In this document: positions 16,045-24,792 of the stretch, piece after piece
How positions within the stretch are numbered: position 1 is the first letter of the stretch
Layout: every line of letters starts with the position of its first letter
Source: Oscillospiraceae bacterium
Lineage (GTDB): Bacteria; Bacillota; Clostridia; Oscillospirales; Oscillospiraceae
Direction of reading: 5' to 3'
NCBI GenBank assembly: GCA_017465625.1
Contig: JAFTVV010000026.1
Location: 1-39,198, forward strand
DNA length: 39,198 nt
Translations under genes and position numbers: made by a program
Notes under the pieces: generated by a model
Database searches by the model: none
Told to the model about the DNA's origin: nothing
Seen by the model: only the letters and a program-made list of their open reading frames with translations

Positions 16045-16073
16045 TTGCATTATTCGACAAAATGTGCTATAGT
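16045..16073 (+). promoter_or_regulatory. Promoter of the 96-aa membrane protein gene
   Basis: TTGCAT (16045-16050), a 17-base spacer and TATAGT (16068-16073) lie 20 bases before the ATG. The -35 hexamer is the same as that of the divergent scpA promoter. Confidence 0.7.
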
Positions 16074-16093
16074 ACATTCATGGAGGGATCAAA

Positions 16094-16384
16094 ATGAATC
16101 AAACAGATAATCGTTTTAAAATCCTTGAAAAATATATGACCGCCATTCTCATCGCACTTACCGGTGTTTTCCTTTTATTTATTATTGCTTCAGCCTGCGG
16201 TGTTATTTGGCTAAAAGCAATTACAGCTATTATAACCATCGGATCAAGCATCTTATGCGTTGCATTTTTGTATAAGACAAAGCTTTTACTGCAATCTCGC
16301 AGTATGTGGATGACCGTTGCCGCTGTTTCTCTTTTTATTTGCACGGTATTTTCGCTAATCGTCCACTTCCCTGCCCCACTCTAA
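16094..16384 (+). CDS. Small hypothetical membrane protein
   Basis: 96 aa. I do not recognise a family. It shows three hydrophobic membrane segments (about residues 17-38, 40-60 and 72-92) with short charged connectors and a basic loop (YKTKLLLQSR). It should be real because it has a GGAGGG ribosome binding site at ideal spacing, its own promoter, and a terminator right after the stop. It stands alone, divergent from scpA and convergent with dusB, so context gives no clue to function. Confidence 0.8.
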   Translation: MNQTDNRFKILEKYMTAILIALTGVFLLFIIASACGVIWLKAITAIITIGSSILCVAFLYKTKLLLQSRSMWMTVAAVSLFICTVFSLIVHFPAPL

Positions 16385-16399
16385 GCATTTATAAACATT

Positions 16400-16428
16400 T
16401 ACGGCATCCTGAACGGATGCCGTATTTT
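16400..16428. terminator. Bidirectional terminator between the small membrane protein gene and dusB
   Basis: A 10-bp stem TACGGCATCC/GGATGCCGTA with a 5-base loop is followed on the plus strand by six T residues and on the minus strand by a T-rich stretch. It lies between convergent genes. Confidence 0.85.
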
Positions 16429-17394
16429 TTATTCCAAGTCCCGGCAAATACCTTCACCGATACGATAGATGTCTTCCATTGTCTGAATCGAAGAAATCTG
16501 AGTTTTATAATAACTGCTATGGGAAACGCCCCGTAAATACCAAGCAAAATGCTTTCTTGCTTCCAGACAGGCAATGTGCTCGCCTTTATCCTGATAAGCA
16601 AGAGAAAACTGCTTCAATGCAATTGCAATGCGCTCTTTTAATACCGGACGTCCCTCATAAGAGGTGCCGGAAAGTGCTGCTGAAGCATCTGCGAAAACCC
16701 ATGGATCACCAAAGGATGCCCTGCCAATCATTACACCGTCTGCCCCTGTGCGTTTACTGCATTGCAGTGCCGTTATTCCATCTGTAATGTCTCCGTTCGC
16801 AATAACAGGAATATTGCTTTGTTTTTTGACCTTCGCAATCATATCCCAGTCTGCTGTTCCGGAGTATAGCATACTGCGTGTGCGGCCGTGAACAGTCAGC
16901 ATAGATGCGCCACTTTCTTCCATCAGTGCTGCAAAATCCAAAACATTGATGCTTCCCTTATCCCAGCCTAACCGGCATTTCACCGTTACAGGCACATGAA
17001 CCGCATCGCAAACGGCTTTAACGATCCGCCCTGCCAGCTCCGGTGTGCGCATCAATCCGCATCCGTCACCGGAATTTGCAATTTTGGGCATTGGACAGCC
17101 CATATTGATATCGATAAAATCACAACCGGAAATCTCAAGTGCCAGTTTTGCGGCTTCAGCCATTATAGACGGGTCATTGCCGAATATCTGTGCCCCACAA
17201 AGGCTTCCTTCGTTTTTCTTTAAAAGCGCGGCACTTTTTTGATCTTTGTACACCAGTGCTCTGGAAGAAACCATTTCTGTGACAGTAATATTTGCACCCA
17301 ATTGGGCACAAACGGTACGAAAAGCCCAATCTGTTACACCAGCCATCGGGCCTAAAATCAAAGGTTTTTCAATTTCGTAATTGCCCAGTTTCAT
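16429..17394 (-). CDS. dusB: tRNA-dihydrouridine synthase
   Basis: 321 aa. This FMN enzyme reduces specific uridines in tRNA to dihydrouridine. It is a TIM barrel with the FMN-binding start LILGPMAGVTDWAFR, the catalytic cysteine Cys100 in DINMGCPMPKI, VTVKCRLGWD, LTVHGRTRSMLYSG, VIANGDI and the phosphate-binding GADGVMIGRASFGDPW. DusB is the branch normally found in Firmicutes, which is why I use that symbol. The ATG has a GGAGG site. It lies 52 bases downstream of the 82-aa protein gene and is probably cotranscribed with it. Confidence 0.95.
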   Translation of the reverse strand: MKLGNYEIEKPLILGPMAGVTDWAFRTVCAQLGANITVTEMVSSRALVYKDQKSAALLKKNEGSLCGAQIFGNDPSIMAEAAKLALEISGCDFIDINMGCPMPKIANSGDGCGLMRTPELAGRIVKAVCDAVHVPVTVKCRLGWDKGSINVLDFAALMEESGASMLTVHGRTRSMLYSGTADWDMIAKVKKQSNIPVIANGDITDGITALQCSKRTGADGVMIGRASFGDPWVFADASAALSGTSYEGRPVLKERIAIALKQFSLAYQDKGEHIACLEARKHFAWYLRGVSHSSYYKTQISSIQTMEDIYRIGEGICRDLE

Positions 17395-17446
17395 ACTGTC
17401 ACCTCCAAACGGAGGGATTATATCACGAATGTCTTATTTTCGCAAG

Positions 17447-17695
17447 TTAAAGAATCAAAGTAAAAAACCATATCAGACCAGTAAAAACTGCACCGCTAAA
17501 CAAATACGCAAATCTACTGTATCTTCTGCTTTTAGGCTGTGCTTTTATAAGCCTGCCGGCTTCCTTTAACAGGAAATCATCTGTGTATTCGCCGGAAGCA
17601 ACAGCTTCTTCGGACATAATAAAAATAGCCTGCTCAAATAGTTTTTTATCTGTAGACTGCACCACAATTACCTGCCTGGATATTCCTTTTATCAT
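17447..17695 (-). CDS. Small hypothetical protein with a C-terminal membrane segment
   Basis: 82 aa. No family recognised. The N-terminal half begins MIKGISRQVIVVQSTDKK and looks like a compact alpha/beta segment. Residues about 35-55 are helical and charged, then a basic stretch (KSRRYSR) precedes one C-terminal membrane helix, so it is likely a tail-anchored inner-membrane protein facing the cytoplasm. A longer open frame reaches 17809, but the ATG at 17695 has a GAGGTG ribosome binding site five bases away and a promoter at the right distance. It precedes dusB in the same direction. Confidence 0.72.
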   Translation of the reverse strand: MIKGISRQVIVVQSTDKKLFEQAIFIMSEEAVASGEYTDDFLLKEAGRLIKAQPKSRRYSRFAYLFSGAVFTGLIWFFTLIL

Positions 17696-17717
17696 TCTGT
17701 TCACCTCATCAATAAGG

Positions 17718-17733
17718 ATTACCATTTGGTAAT
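17718..17733. promoter_or_regulatory. Inverted repeat near the start of the 82-aa gene transcript (possible operator)
   Basis: ATTACCATTTGGTAAT has two 7-base arms and a 2-base centre. It lies just downstream of the minus-strand -10 box, where the transcript would start. A similar palindrome, TACCATATGGTA, occurs at 34482-34493 in the leader of the surface protein gene. Confidence 0.4.
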
Positions 17734-17735
17734 TT

Positions 17736-17764
17736 TTCATACCCAAAATGGATATATCTTGCAA
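17736..17764 (-). promoter_or_regulatory. Promoter of the 82-aa gene and dusB
   Basis: On the minus strand TTGCAA (17759-17764), a 17-base spacer and TATGAA (17736-17741). TTGCAA is its own reverse complement and also serves as -35 of the divergent plus-strand promoter. Confidence 0.55.
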
Positions 17765-17787
17765 TTTTCTGATAACAGGGCTATAAT
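17759..17787 (+). promoter_or_regulatory. Promoter of the NodB-like membrane protein gene
   Basis: TTGCAA (17759-17764), a 17-base spacer and a perfect TATAAT (17782-17787) lie 21 bases before the ATG, with an AAGGAGG ribosome binding site between. Confidence 0.75.
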
Positions 17788-17808
17788 AAGGCAAAAGGAG
17801 GTATTGCA

Positions 17809-19239
17809 ATGGATGAAATGCAGGAAAACACCCCTCGTCCCGTAAATCCCCGTCGAAGAAAAAAGACCAAGGCAGAAATATTTAAGGAAACCTATTTACC
17901 TGCGATCATTGCTGGTGTTGCGCTTTTGTTTGTTCTGATCGCAATCATTGGCTCTGCTGTGCAAAGTTCCCAACGGAAAAAGCAAAATGCCCAGCTTCAG
18001 CAAAGTGCAGCCGCAGAGGAACAGAAGCAAAAACAGCAGTGGGATGCAGAATGCAGCGCACTACTGAAGCAAGCCGCGGATTATGCCAACGCCTACGATT
18101 ACGCCCAAGCAATTACAACCCTTCGTTCTTTCTCCGGAAGCTACGCCGAGTATACCCAGCTTTCCGATGCCATTAAAAAATATACAGATATTCAGTCATC
18201 TATGGTTACATGGGATGACCCTTCAAAGGTGCTGAATCTCTCGTTCCAACTGCTTATTGCAGATCCGGTACGTGCATTTAATGATGACGAATACGGACGG
18301 TCCTACAATCGAAACTTCATCACCACTGAGGAATTTCGCATTATTTTGGATCAGCTTTATGATAACGGATATGTTCTGGTGGATCTTGATGACATCGTGC
18401 AGCCTGTCCAAAACGAAGAAGGTACGGTCTATCAAGCAAATACACTTCAGCTTCCCGCTGATAAAAAGCCTTTAATTCTGACACAAACTCACGTCAATTA
18501 CAATATTTTTATGACAGACGGCAACGGTGATAAGCTTCCCGATAAGGACGGCGCCGGCTTCGCAAGCAAGCTCATTGTGAACGCAGATGGGGATTTGGTG
18601 AACGAAATAGTAGATAAAGACGGTAATCTTTTAACCGGAGAATACGATCTTGTTCCAATTTTAAACAGCTTTATTAAGGATCACCCGGACTTCTCTTATA
18701 AGGGTGCAAAAGCGATCATCGCCGTTACAGGCTATGACGGCCTGTTCGGTTACCGCACAAATCCGGGGGCAAAGAGTTGGTTGGGTGCAGACGCATATAA
18801 TCAGGAAATAGAAAACGCCAAAAAGATTGCCCAGGCACTTCGTGATGACGGTTATCGCATTGCTTGTTACACCTATAGCAACACAGGCTACGGCGAGATC
18901 AGCTTTGCGCAAATGCAAAACGATCTGAACAGCTGGAAGCAAGAGGTTACGCCCATTCTTGGAACTGTTGACATTCTTGCATTCGCTCAGATCAGCGATA
19001 TCAGCGGCACAACTCCTTATAGCGGAAACAAGTTTAATTCTCTGATGGATGCAGGCTTCCGCTATTATTTAGGCTTCTGTGATAACGGCGCACTTTGGGC
19101 AGACGTACAGCCCGATCATTTCCGTCAGGCAAGAATACTGGTCACAGGATCAAATCTCAAATATCACAGCGACTGGTTTACCGGAATACTGGAACCCGTC
19201 TCCATTCTCTCCAGCCTTCGCGGAAACATTCCACAATAA
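17809..19239 (+). CDS. Membrane-anchored NodB-like (polysaccharide deacetylase fold) protein lacking catalytic motifs
   Basis: 476 aa. A basic cytoplasmic N-terminus (RRRKKTK) is followed by one membrane helix (about 30-50), a Gln/Ala-rich coiled segment (52-80) and helical repeats to about 130. The rest faces outward and resembles the NodB deacetylase fold: KPLILTQTHVNY (219-231) sits where active enzymes have LTFDDG, and GYRIACYTYSNTGYG (348-362) replaces the HTYSH zinc motif. Both metal-binding His and the catalytic Asp pair are therefore absent. I infer a non-catalytic wall- or glycan-binding protein, though a different activity cannot be excluded. The ATG has AAGGAGG spaced 8 bases. It is monocistronic, ending at a strong terminator. 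Confidence 0.8.
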   Translation: MDEMQENTPRPVNPRRRKKTKAEIFKETYLPAIIAGVALLFVLIAIIGSAVQSSQRKKQNAQLQQSAAAEEQKQKQQWDAECSALLKQAADYANAYDYAQAITTLRSFSGSYAEYTQLSDAIKKYTDIQSSMVTWDDPSKVLNLSFQLLIADPVRAFNDDEYGRSYNRNFITTEEFRIILDQLYDNGYVLVDLDDIVQPVQNEEGTVYQANTLQLPADKKPLILTQTHVNYNIFMTDGNGDKLPDKDGAGFASKLIVNADGDLVNEIVDKDGNLLTGEYDLVPILNSFIKDHPDFSYKGAKAIIAVTGYDGLFGYRTNPGAKSWLGADAYNQEIENAKKIAQALRDDGYRIACYTYSNTGYGEISFAQMQNDLNSWKQEVTPILGTVDILAFAQISDISGTTPYSGNKFNSLMDAGFRYYLGFCDNGALWADVQPDHFRQARILVTGSNLKYHSDWFTGILEPVSILSSLRGNIPQ

Positions 19240-19241
19240 GT

Positions 19242-19278
19242 AAAAGGACAGAGGCGCACTTGCCTCTGTCCTTTTTTT
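19242..19278. terminator. Bidirectional terminator between the NodB-like gene and glmM
   Basis: A 13-bp stem (AAAGGACAGAGGC paired with GCCTCTGTCCTTT), a 6-base loop and a T-run on the plus strand, with A/T-rich flanks for the minus strand. It lies between convergent genes. Confidence 0.9.
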
Positions 19279-20614
19279 ACTGCTCCTGCTCCACAATAGC
19301 GGAAACAATGAGCTCCACAAATCTTTCACATTCCTCAATGCTTTGTGCTTCCACCATCACACGGATCACAGGCTCTGTGCCGGATTCACGGACCAAAACT
19401 CTGCCGCTATCCCCCAATTGTGAAGAAACCTCTCCTATCACTTTGCAAACCGCCGGATGGCTCTGTGCCGCCTTTTTATCTGTAACACGCACATTCTTCA
19501 TCTTTTGAGGATAAATTGTTAAACCGCGGCACAACTCGTGCAGGCTCTGTTTTTTAGCAAGCATCACTTCCATAATCAGCAAGCTGGTCAGCACCCCGTC
19601 ACCTGTATTGGCATATTTGGAAACAATAATATGACCGCTTTGTTCTCCACCTAAGGAAAATTCATTCTGAACCATATTTTCATACACATATTTATCGCCC
19701 ACATTCGTTTTTGTGTAACGAATTTGTGCATCATCCAGTGCCTTATACAGTCCAAAGTTGGACATAATCGTAGTTACGACTGTGTTATTCTTCAAGGTGT
19801 CATTTTCTTTCATATATTTTCCCAGGATATAGAGAATATGATCACCGGAAATAATATTCCCCTTTTCATCAACGCACAAACAGCGGTCTGCGTCTCCGTC
19901 AAAGGCAAATCCCACATCTAACTGCTCACGCAGAACCAATTCCTGAAGCTTTTCAATATGTGTTGAACCAACATCCTTGTTAATATTCAGTCCATCAGGA
20001 TCTGCGCCGATTAAGTACACCTTTGCACCCAATGCCTCAAAAACGTTGCGCGCAATATTCCACGCTGCCCCATTGGCGCAATCCAATCCCACCTTCATAT
20101 TTTTAAACGAAAACGTTCCCAACGAAATTAAATAACCCACATAACGGTTACGTCCGGCCACGTAGTCCACAGTCTTCCCTATTCTGTCTTTTCGGGCAAG
20201 GGGCAAATCCTTGTTTTCATCTAAATATGTCTCAATTTGATCCAATAACGACTGTTCCATTTTTTCACCGTTACTGTTTAAAAGCTTAATGCCGTTATCA
20301 TAATAGGGATTATGGCTGGCAGAAATCATGACACCGCAGCAAAAACCATCTGTACGCGTTACATAGCTCACTGAGGGCGTTGTTGTCACGTGAAGCAGAT
20401 ACGCATCGCCTCCGGACGCGGTAATGCCGGCAGCCAAAGCATATTCCAGCATATAGCTGGATCGGCGCGTATCTTTGCCAATTACAATTTTAGGATTTTG
20501 CTCGTTCAAAGAAAAATGGTAACCTAAAAATTTGCCTATTTTAAAAGCATGATCTGCCGTCAGCTCTACATTGGCCTCCCCTCGAAATCCATCAGTTCCA
20601 AAATATTTCCCCAC
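19277..20614 (-). CDS. glmM: Phosphoglucosamine mutase
   Basis: 445 aa. It converts glucosamine-6-phosphate to glucosamine-1-phosphate for UDP-GlcNAc and peptidoglycan synthesis. The N-terminus GKYFGTDGFRGEAN is diagnostic, the phosphorylated serine is Ser100 in ISASHNPYYDNG, and the metal loop is FDGDADR. The C-terminal sugar-phosphate motif RESGTEPVIRVM is present. The start is a GTG at 20614 sharing a base with the upstream stop (TAGTG), with an AAGGAG site. The gene upstream encodes a GlmU-like acetyltransferase, so two consecutive steps are probably coupled. Confidence 0.97.
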   Translation of the reverse strand: MGKYFGTDGFRGEANVELTADHAFKIGKFLGYHFSLNEQNPKIVIGKDTRRSSYMLEYALAAGITASGGDAYLLHVTTTPSVSYVTRTDGFCCGVMISASHNPYYDNGIKLLNSNGEKMEQSLLDQIETYLDENKDLPLARKDRIGKTVDYVAGRNRYVGYLISLGTFSFKNMKVGLDCANGAAWNIARNVFEALGAKVYLIGADPDGLNINKDVGSTHIEKLQELVLREQLDVGFAFDGDADRCLCVDEKGNIISGDHILYILGKYMKENDTLKNNTVVTTIMSNFGLYKALDDAQIRYTKTNVGDKYVYENMVQNEFSLGGEQSGHIIVSKYANTGDGVLTSLLIMEVMLAKKQSLHELCRGLTIYPQKMKNVRVTDKKAAQSHPAVCKVIGEVSSQLGDSGRVLVRESGTEPVIRVMVEAQSIEECERFVELIVSAIVEQEQ

Positions 20615-21276
20615 TACAGAATCTCCTTTTTCACAACAATATTGTCTGCACCTTTATAGATGCTGTCGGCAGGTATGACTCCACGAACATTGCTTAGTGG
20701 GTATACATTGCTGTTTCTTCCGATGATGGCACCGGGATTCAAAACGCTGTTGCACCCAACCTCAACAAAATCACCCAGCATTGCACCAACCTTTTTACGT
20801 TTTGTTTCAATTTCTGAATCACCGTGTATGACAACCGGAGTTTTATCGGCCTTAACATTGGATGTTACTGCTCCTGCGCCCATATGTGCCTTGTACCCCA
20901 AAATGCTGTCTCCAACATAATTAAAATGGGGCACTTGTACACCATCAAACAATATGACGTTCTTAAGCTCAACCGAATTGCCTACAACACAATCATCGCC
21001 TATTAAGGCACAGCCTCTTATAAACGCACCGTGACGTACTTCTGTTCCTGCACCGATAATACAGGGTGAAGCAATAGATGCCGTGGGTGCTACACGTGCT
21101 GTCTTATGGATCCAAATGCCTGCCTGCCGCTGTATAAAATCCCCTGACAGTGTATCACCAAGAGCATAAATCATCTCTTTTATCTGAGAAAGCGCCTCCC
21201 ATGGATAGATAAAGTTTTTTAAATATTTCTCTGCAAGTGTATGATCTAAATCGTATAAGTCTTCAATTTTTATCAT
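20614..21276 (-). CDS. Stand-alone left-handed beta-helix acetyltransferase, GlmU C-domain-like
   Basis: 220 aa. After a ~45-residue helical N-terminus (IEDLYDLDHTLAEKYL...) the protein is a hexapeptide-repeat beta-helix. Residues equivalent to the GlmU acetyltransferase site can be matched: Arg in VRHGA, Lys in SVELKN, His and Tyr in PHFNYVGDS, and a Lys in KADKTP. The Asn in the GlmU NIGAG motif is His here (AHMGAG). No uridylyltransferase domain is attached. Because glmM follows directly, I infer glucosamine-1-phosphate N-acetylation, but other hexapeptide acyltransferase roles remain possible. I chose the ATG at 21276, with AAGGAGG 8 bases upstream, over a longer frame that begins in AT-rich non-coding sequence. 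Confidence 0.8.
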   Translation of the reverse strand: MIKIEDLYDLDHTLAEKYLKNFIYPWEALSQIKEMIYALGDTLSGDFIQRQAGIWIHKTARVAPTASIASPCIIGAGTEVRHGAFIRGCALIGDDCVVGNSVELKNVILFDGVQVPHFNYVGDSILGYKAHMGAGAVTSNVKADKTPVVIHGDSEIETKRKKVGAMLGDFVEVGCNSVLNPGAIIGRNSNVYPLSNVRGVIPADSIYKGADNIVVKKEIL

Positions 21277-21407
21277 CTGCATTACCTCCTTACAACACAA
21301 TAATAGTATAATTATTTGAACAAAAATATGATATATTTTAAGATTTATATGAAATAATTGTGATAAAAGTACATACACCACAAAGCGTAAACCTTGTGGT
21401 GTATCTG
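21277..21407. other. AT-rich intergenic region between uvrB and the acetyltransferase gene
   Basis: About 130 bases, strongly AT-rich in 21290-21370. It should hold the promoter of the acetyltransferase-glmM operon, and TATACT and TATAAA boxes are visible, but none has a convincing -35 partner. The uvrB terminator occupies the distal end. Confidence 0.5.
21373..21404 (-). terminator. Likely terminator after uvrB
   Basis: An 11-bp stem ATACACCACAA/TTGTGGTGTAT with a 10-base loop lies 4 bases past the uvrB stop. The following minus-strand sequence is only moderately T-rich (GTACTTTTAT). Confidence 0.65.
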
Positions 21408-23369
21408 TTATTGTTTTCGGAGTTCTATAATCTGGTCACGCAAAACCGCAGCATACTCGTACTCCATCATACGGGCAGCTTCCTTCATTTGCTTCTCCAA
21501 GCGCAAAATTTCCTTTTCCTTTTCTGCTTTTGTCATCTTGATGCCGGCTCGTCCTTTTCGCTCTGCCGTCTGGGAGGAAATTTCGATCAAATCGCGAACA
21601 GATTTTATAATCGTTTTCGGCACAATTCCGTTTGCCTGATTATAAGCATCCTGAATCTCGCGCCGACGGCTTGTTTCCTGAATAGCCATATCCATAGAAC
21701 GTGTAATGGTGTCGGCATACATAATAACCACACCGTCAGCATTTCGTGCCGCACGGCCAATGGTTTGAATCAGGCTGGTTTCCGAGCGAAGAAAGCCTTC
21801 TTTATCTGCATCTAAAATCGCAACAAGACTTACTTCAGGCAGATCCAAACCCTCACGAAGCAAGTTGATGCCTACCAAAACATCAAACTTTGCCATTCGT
21901 AAATCCCGAATGATTTCCATTCGTTCCATCGCACCAATATCGGAATGCATATATCGAACGCGTATACCCATCTTCTGCAAGTAAACCGTCAGGTCTTCTG
22001 CCATTTTCTTTGTAAGCGTAGTAACAAGCACACGCTCTTCTTTCCGAATACGACAATTGATTTCACCAATCAAATCGTCAATCTGACCGTCAATCGGTCG
22101 CACCTGAACAACAGGATCCAAAAGGCCGGTAGGCCGAATCACCTGCTCAACAGTTTGAGCAGAACGTGTCAGCTCATATTCAGCAGGAGTTGCAGAAACA
22201 TAAATTGCTTGATTGATTTTTGAATTAAATTCACCAAACGTAAGGGGTCTGTTATCGTAGGCAGACGGCAAGCGAAAACCATAATTTACCAACGCATCTT
22301 TGCGGCTTCTATCACCGGCATACATTGCGCGGCACTGAGGCAAAGTTACGTGGCTCTCATCCACAATCAAGAGAAAATCCTCAGGGAAATAATCCAGTAA
22401 TGTTGTGGGCGGTGTACCCGGTTCTCTTCCCTGAATCACACGGGAATAGTTTTCAATTCCGGTACAAAAACCAATTTCCGTTAACATTTCCAGGTCATAG
22501 TTTGTACGTTGAGCAATGCGCTGTGCTTCAAGAAGTTTTCCTTCTGCATTGAACTTTTGAACCTGTTCGTCGCATTCCTTGCGTATTTCAGCCATTGCGC
22601 GCTCCATTTTTTCCTTGGATGCAACATAATGACTTGCCGGATAGATTGCAATGTGGTCAATATACCGTTCCACCATTCCGGAAACGGCATTAATTTCGCT
22701 AATGCGATCCACTTCATCGCCGAAGAATTCCACTCTGATTGCACGTCCCGTCCAATACGCAGGGTATATTTCTATCGTATCTCCGCGAACGCGGAACTTA
22801 TTACGGGAAAAATCCACATCGTTACGCTCATACCGAATTTCAGTAAGCTTGGCGAGAATCTCATCCATTGGACGGCTTTGACCCACCCGCAAGGAAATAA
22901 CCATACTGCGATAATCGATGGGATCTCCCAATCCATACAGGCAACTGACGGAAGAAACCACAATCACATCTCTGCGCTCAAATAATGCCGATGTGGCTGA
23001 ATGGCGCAGCCGATCAATTTCCTCATTAACCGCTGAGTCCTTCTCAATATAGGTATCTGTATGGGCAATATAAGCTTCCGGTTGATAATAGTCATAATAG
23101 GAAACGAAGTATTCCACGGCATTATCCGGAAAGAACTCCCGAAATTCGGAGCACAACTGCGCGGCAAGGGTCTTATTATGTGCCAACACCAGCGTGGGAC
23201 GGTTAACCTTAGCAATGACGTTTGCCATAGTAAAGGTTTTACCGCTGCCGGTAACGCCCAATAAAACCTGCTCCTGCAAGCCGTTCTCCACACCATTAGC
23301 CAGTGCCTCAATCGCTTCCGGTTGATCGCCTGTAGGCTTAAAGGGAGATACCAATTTGAACTTGTCCAT
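21408..23369 (-). CDS. uvrB: Excinuclease ABC subunit B
   Basis: 653 aa, full length for UvrB. It is the damage-verification helicase-like subunit of nucleotide excision repair and works with UvrA and UvrC. Visible features are Walker [14 protein letters not shown] near residue 40, the beta-hairpin region [11 protein letters not shown], Walker [14 protein letters not shown], helicase motifs [10 protein letters not shown] and [22 protein letters not shown] (split across the domain), QTIGRAARN and a C-terminal UVR domain ([25 protein letters not shown]) that contacts UvrC. It is the last gene of the long alaS operon, 53 bases after the aldehyde dehydrogenase gene. uvrA, often adjacent, is not in this window. 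Confidence 0.98.
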   Translation of the reverse strand: MDKFKLVSPFKPTGDQPEAIEALANGVENGLQEQVLLGVTGSGKTFTMANVIAKVNRPTLVLAHNKTLAAQLCSEFREFFPDNAVEYFVSYYDYYQPEAYIAHTDTYIEKDSAVNEEIDRLRHSATSALFERRDVIVVSSVSCLYGLGDPIDYRSMVISLRVGQSRPMDEILAKLTEIRYERNDVDFSRNKFRVRGDTIEIYPAYWTGRAIRVEFFGDEVDRISEINAVSGMVERYIDHIAIYPASHYVASKEKMERAMAEIRKECDEQVQKFNAEGKLLEAQRIAQRTNYDLEMLTEIGFCTGIENYSRVIQGREPGTPPTTLLDYFPEDFLLIVDESHVTLPQCRAMYAGDRSRKDALVNYGFRLPSAYDNRPLTFGEFNSKINQAIYVSATPAEYELTRSAQTVEQVIRPTGLLDPVVQVRPIDGQIDDLIGEINCRIRKEERVLVTTLTKKMAEDLTVYLQKMGIRVRYMHSDIGAMERMEIIRDLRMAKFDVLVGINLLREGLDLPEVSLVAILDADKEGFLRSETSLIQTIGRAARNADGVVIMYADTITRSMDMAIQETSRRREIQDAYNQANGIVPKTIIKSVRDLIEISSQTAERKGRAGIKMTKAEKEKEILRLEKQMKEAARMMEYEYAAVLRDQIIELRKQ

Positions 23370-23422
23370 AGTAGCACTCAGCCCCCTTTCGATGTTTTAC
23401 AGCGTATCATCAAACTGAATGA

Positions 23423-24787
23423 TTACTTCAAAAACTTGCGAATAAGCCGTTCCTTCTTTTCAGTATAGGGCCTATAGCGCATACGGATATCCGGTCTATA
23501 CCGTTTTTTCACAATGCTTCTGTAATGTGTAAAGGTATCAAAGCTGTTCTTTCCGTGATAACTGCCCATTCCGGAAGCACCAACTCCGCCAAAGCCCATA
23601 TAGGGCGTTGCCAAATGAATGATGGTATCATTGATGCAACCGCCACCAAAGGAACATCTGTCCAGAATTTGCTTTTCTGTCTGCTTATTCAATGTAAACA
23701 GATATAGCGCCAAAGGCTTGGGGTGCGCACAAATGTAATGGATACATTCCTCAATATGGGTAAATTCCACAATTGGCAAAATTGGACCAAAAATTTCCTG
23801 CTGCATAATGGGTGCATCGGGACGAACGTCGTCAATCACAGTAGGCTCAATGAAGCAGCGTTCTTCATCCGTTGCGCCACCTATAATAATCTTCTCGTTG
23901 ACAAGTAATCCGGTCAGGCGTGCAAAATGTTTATCATTTATGATCCGCGGCATATCAGACAGATCTTTATTGGGGAAAAATTCGTCCAAAGCTTTTTGAT
24001 ATGCCTTGATAAATTGCTCTTTTACAGAATGATGAATAAGCAGATAGTCCGGGGCAACGCAAGTCTGACCGGCATTCAAAATTTTTCCAAACGCAATGCG
24101 GCGTGCTGCTATATCTATATTCGCCGTTTCATCAACAATCACGGGACTTTTGCCGCCCAGTTCAAGAGATACAGGCGTTAAATTCTTCGCCGCAGCCTCC
24201 ATTACAATCTTCCCCACGGCAGTGCTGCCTGTAAAGAAAATGTAATCAAACCTCTGCTCTAAAAGTGCGGTGTTTTCAGCTCTGCCGCCCTCAACGACAG
24301 TAATGAAATCCTCCGGAAAATAGTCCCGGACCATTTTTGCAAGGACTGCACTGACCGTGGGGGTATATGCAGAAGGCTTCAGCACTGCGCAGTTGCCTGC
24401 GGAAATAGCACCAACAAGTGGCGAAAGACACAATTGAACCGGATAATTCCAAGGAGCCATAATCAAAACCACACCGTAGGGCTCCGGAGATACAAAGCTT
24501 TTAGAACAAAACTGTGCCAAAGGTGTAGGCACAGTTTTATTTCTAGTCCAATGATGCAAATGCTTCAGGTGAAAACGGATTTCATCCAAGACAATGCCAA
24601 TTTCACACATATAGGCCTCCGAAGAAGGCTTGTGCAGATCCATTTCCAATGCATCCAGTAAAAGCTGCTCGTTCGCAATAATCGCAGTTTTAAGCTTCCG
24701 CAATGCCTCTTTTCGGGCTTTTAGAGGACGGGTTGCGCCACTAAGATAATATTCCCTCTGCCTGTTCACAATTTGTGTAATATCCAT
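23423..24787 (-). CDS. Aldehyde dehydrogenase family protein (class 3/fatty aldehyde type)
   Basis: 454 aa. It oxidises an aldehyde to an acid with NAD(P). The family motifs are present: APWNYPVQLCLSPLVGAISAGN, VLKPS, FFTGSTAVGK, ELGGKSPVIV with the general-base Glu, and the catalytic Cys in LNAGQTCVAPDY, then QQEIFGPILPIVEF. The missing N-terminal extension and the basic C-terminus (KERLIRKFLK) resemble the class 3/coniferyl or fatty aldehyde branch. Such genes are often annotated for long-chain or aromatic aldehydes, but the substrate is not determined here. The ATG has no clear ribosome binding site and lies 5 bases after the Mrp stop, so translation is probably coupled. Confidence 0.93.
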   Translation of the reverse strand: MDITQIVNRQREYYLSGATRPLKARKEALRKLKTAIIANEQLLLDALEMDLHKPSSEAYMCEIGIVLDEIRFHLKHLHHWTRNKTVPTPLAQFCSKSFVSPEPYGVVLIMAPWNYPVQLCLSPLVGAISAGNCAVLKPSAYTPTVSAVLAKMVRDYFPEDFITVVEGGRAENTALLEQRFDYIFFTGSTAVGKIVMEAAAKNLTPVSLELGGKSPVIVDETANIDIAARRIAFGKILNAGQTCVAPDYLLIHHSVKEQFIKAYQKALDEFFPNKDLSDMPRIINDKHFARLTGLLVNEKIIIGGATDEERCFIEPTVIDDVRPDAPIMQQEIFGPILPIVEFTHIEECIHYICAHPKPLALYLFTLNKQTEKQILDRCSFGGGCINDTIIHLATPYMGFGGVGASGMGSYHGKNSFDTFTHYRSIVKKRYRPDIRMRYRPYTEKKERLIRKFLK

Positions 24788-24792
24788 AACGA

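Noticed and set aside
17696-17809. Upstream extension of the 82-aa protein to 120 residues
   Set aside because: The extension would run through both divergent promoters and has no ribosome binding site, whereas the internal ATG has one.
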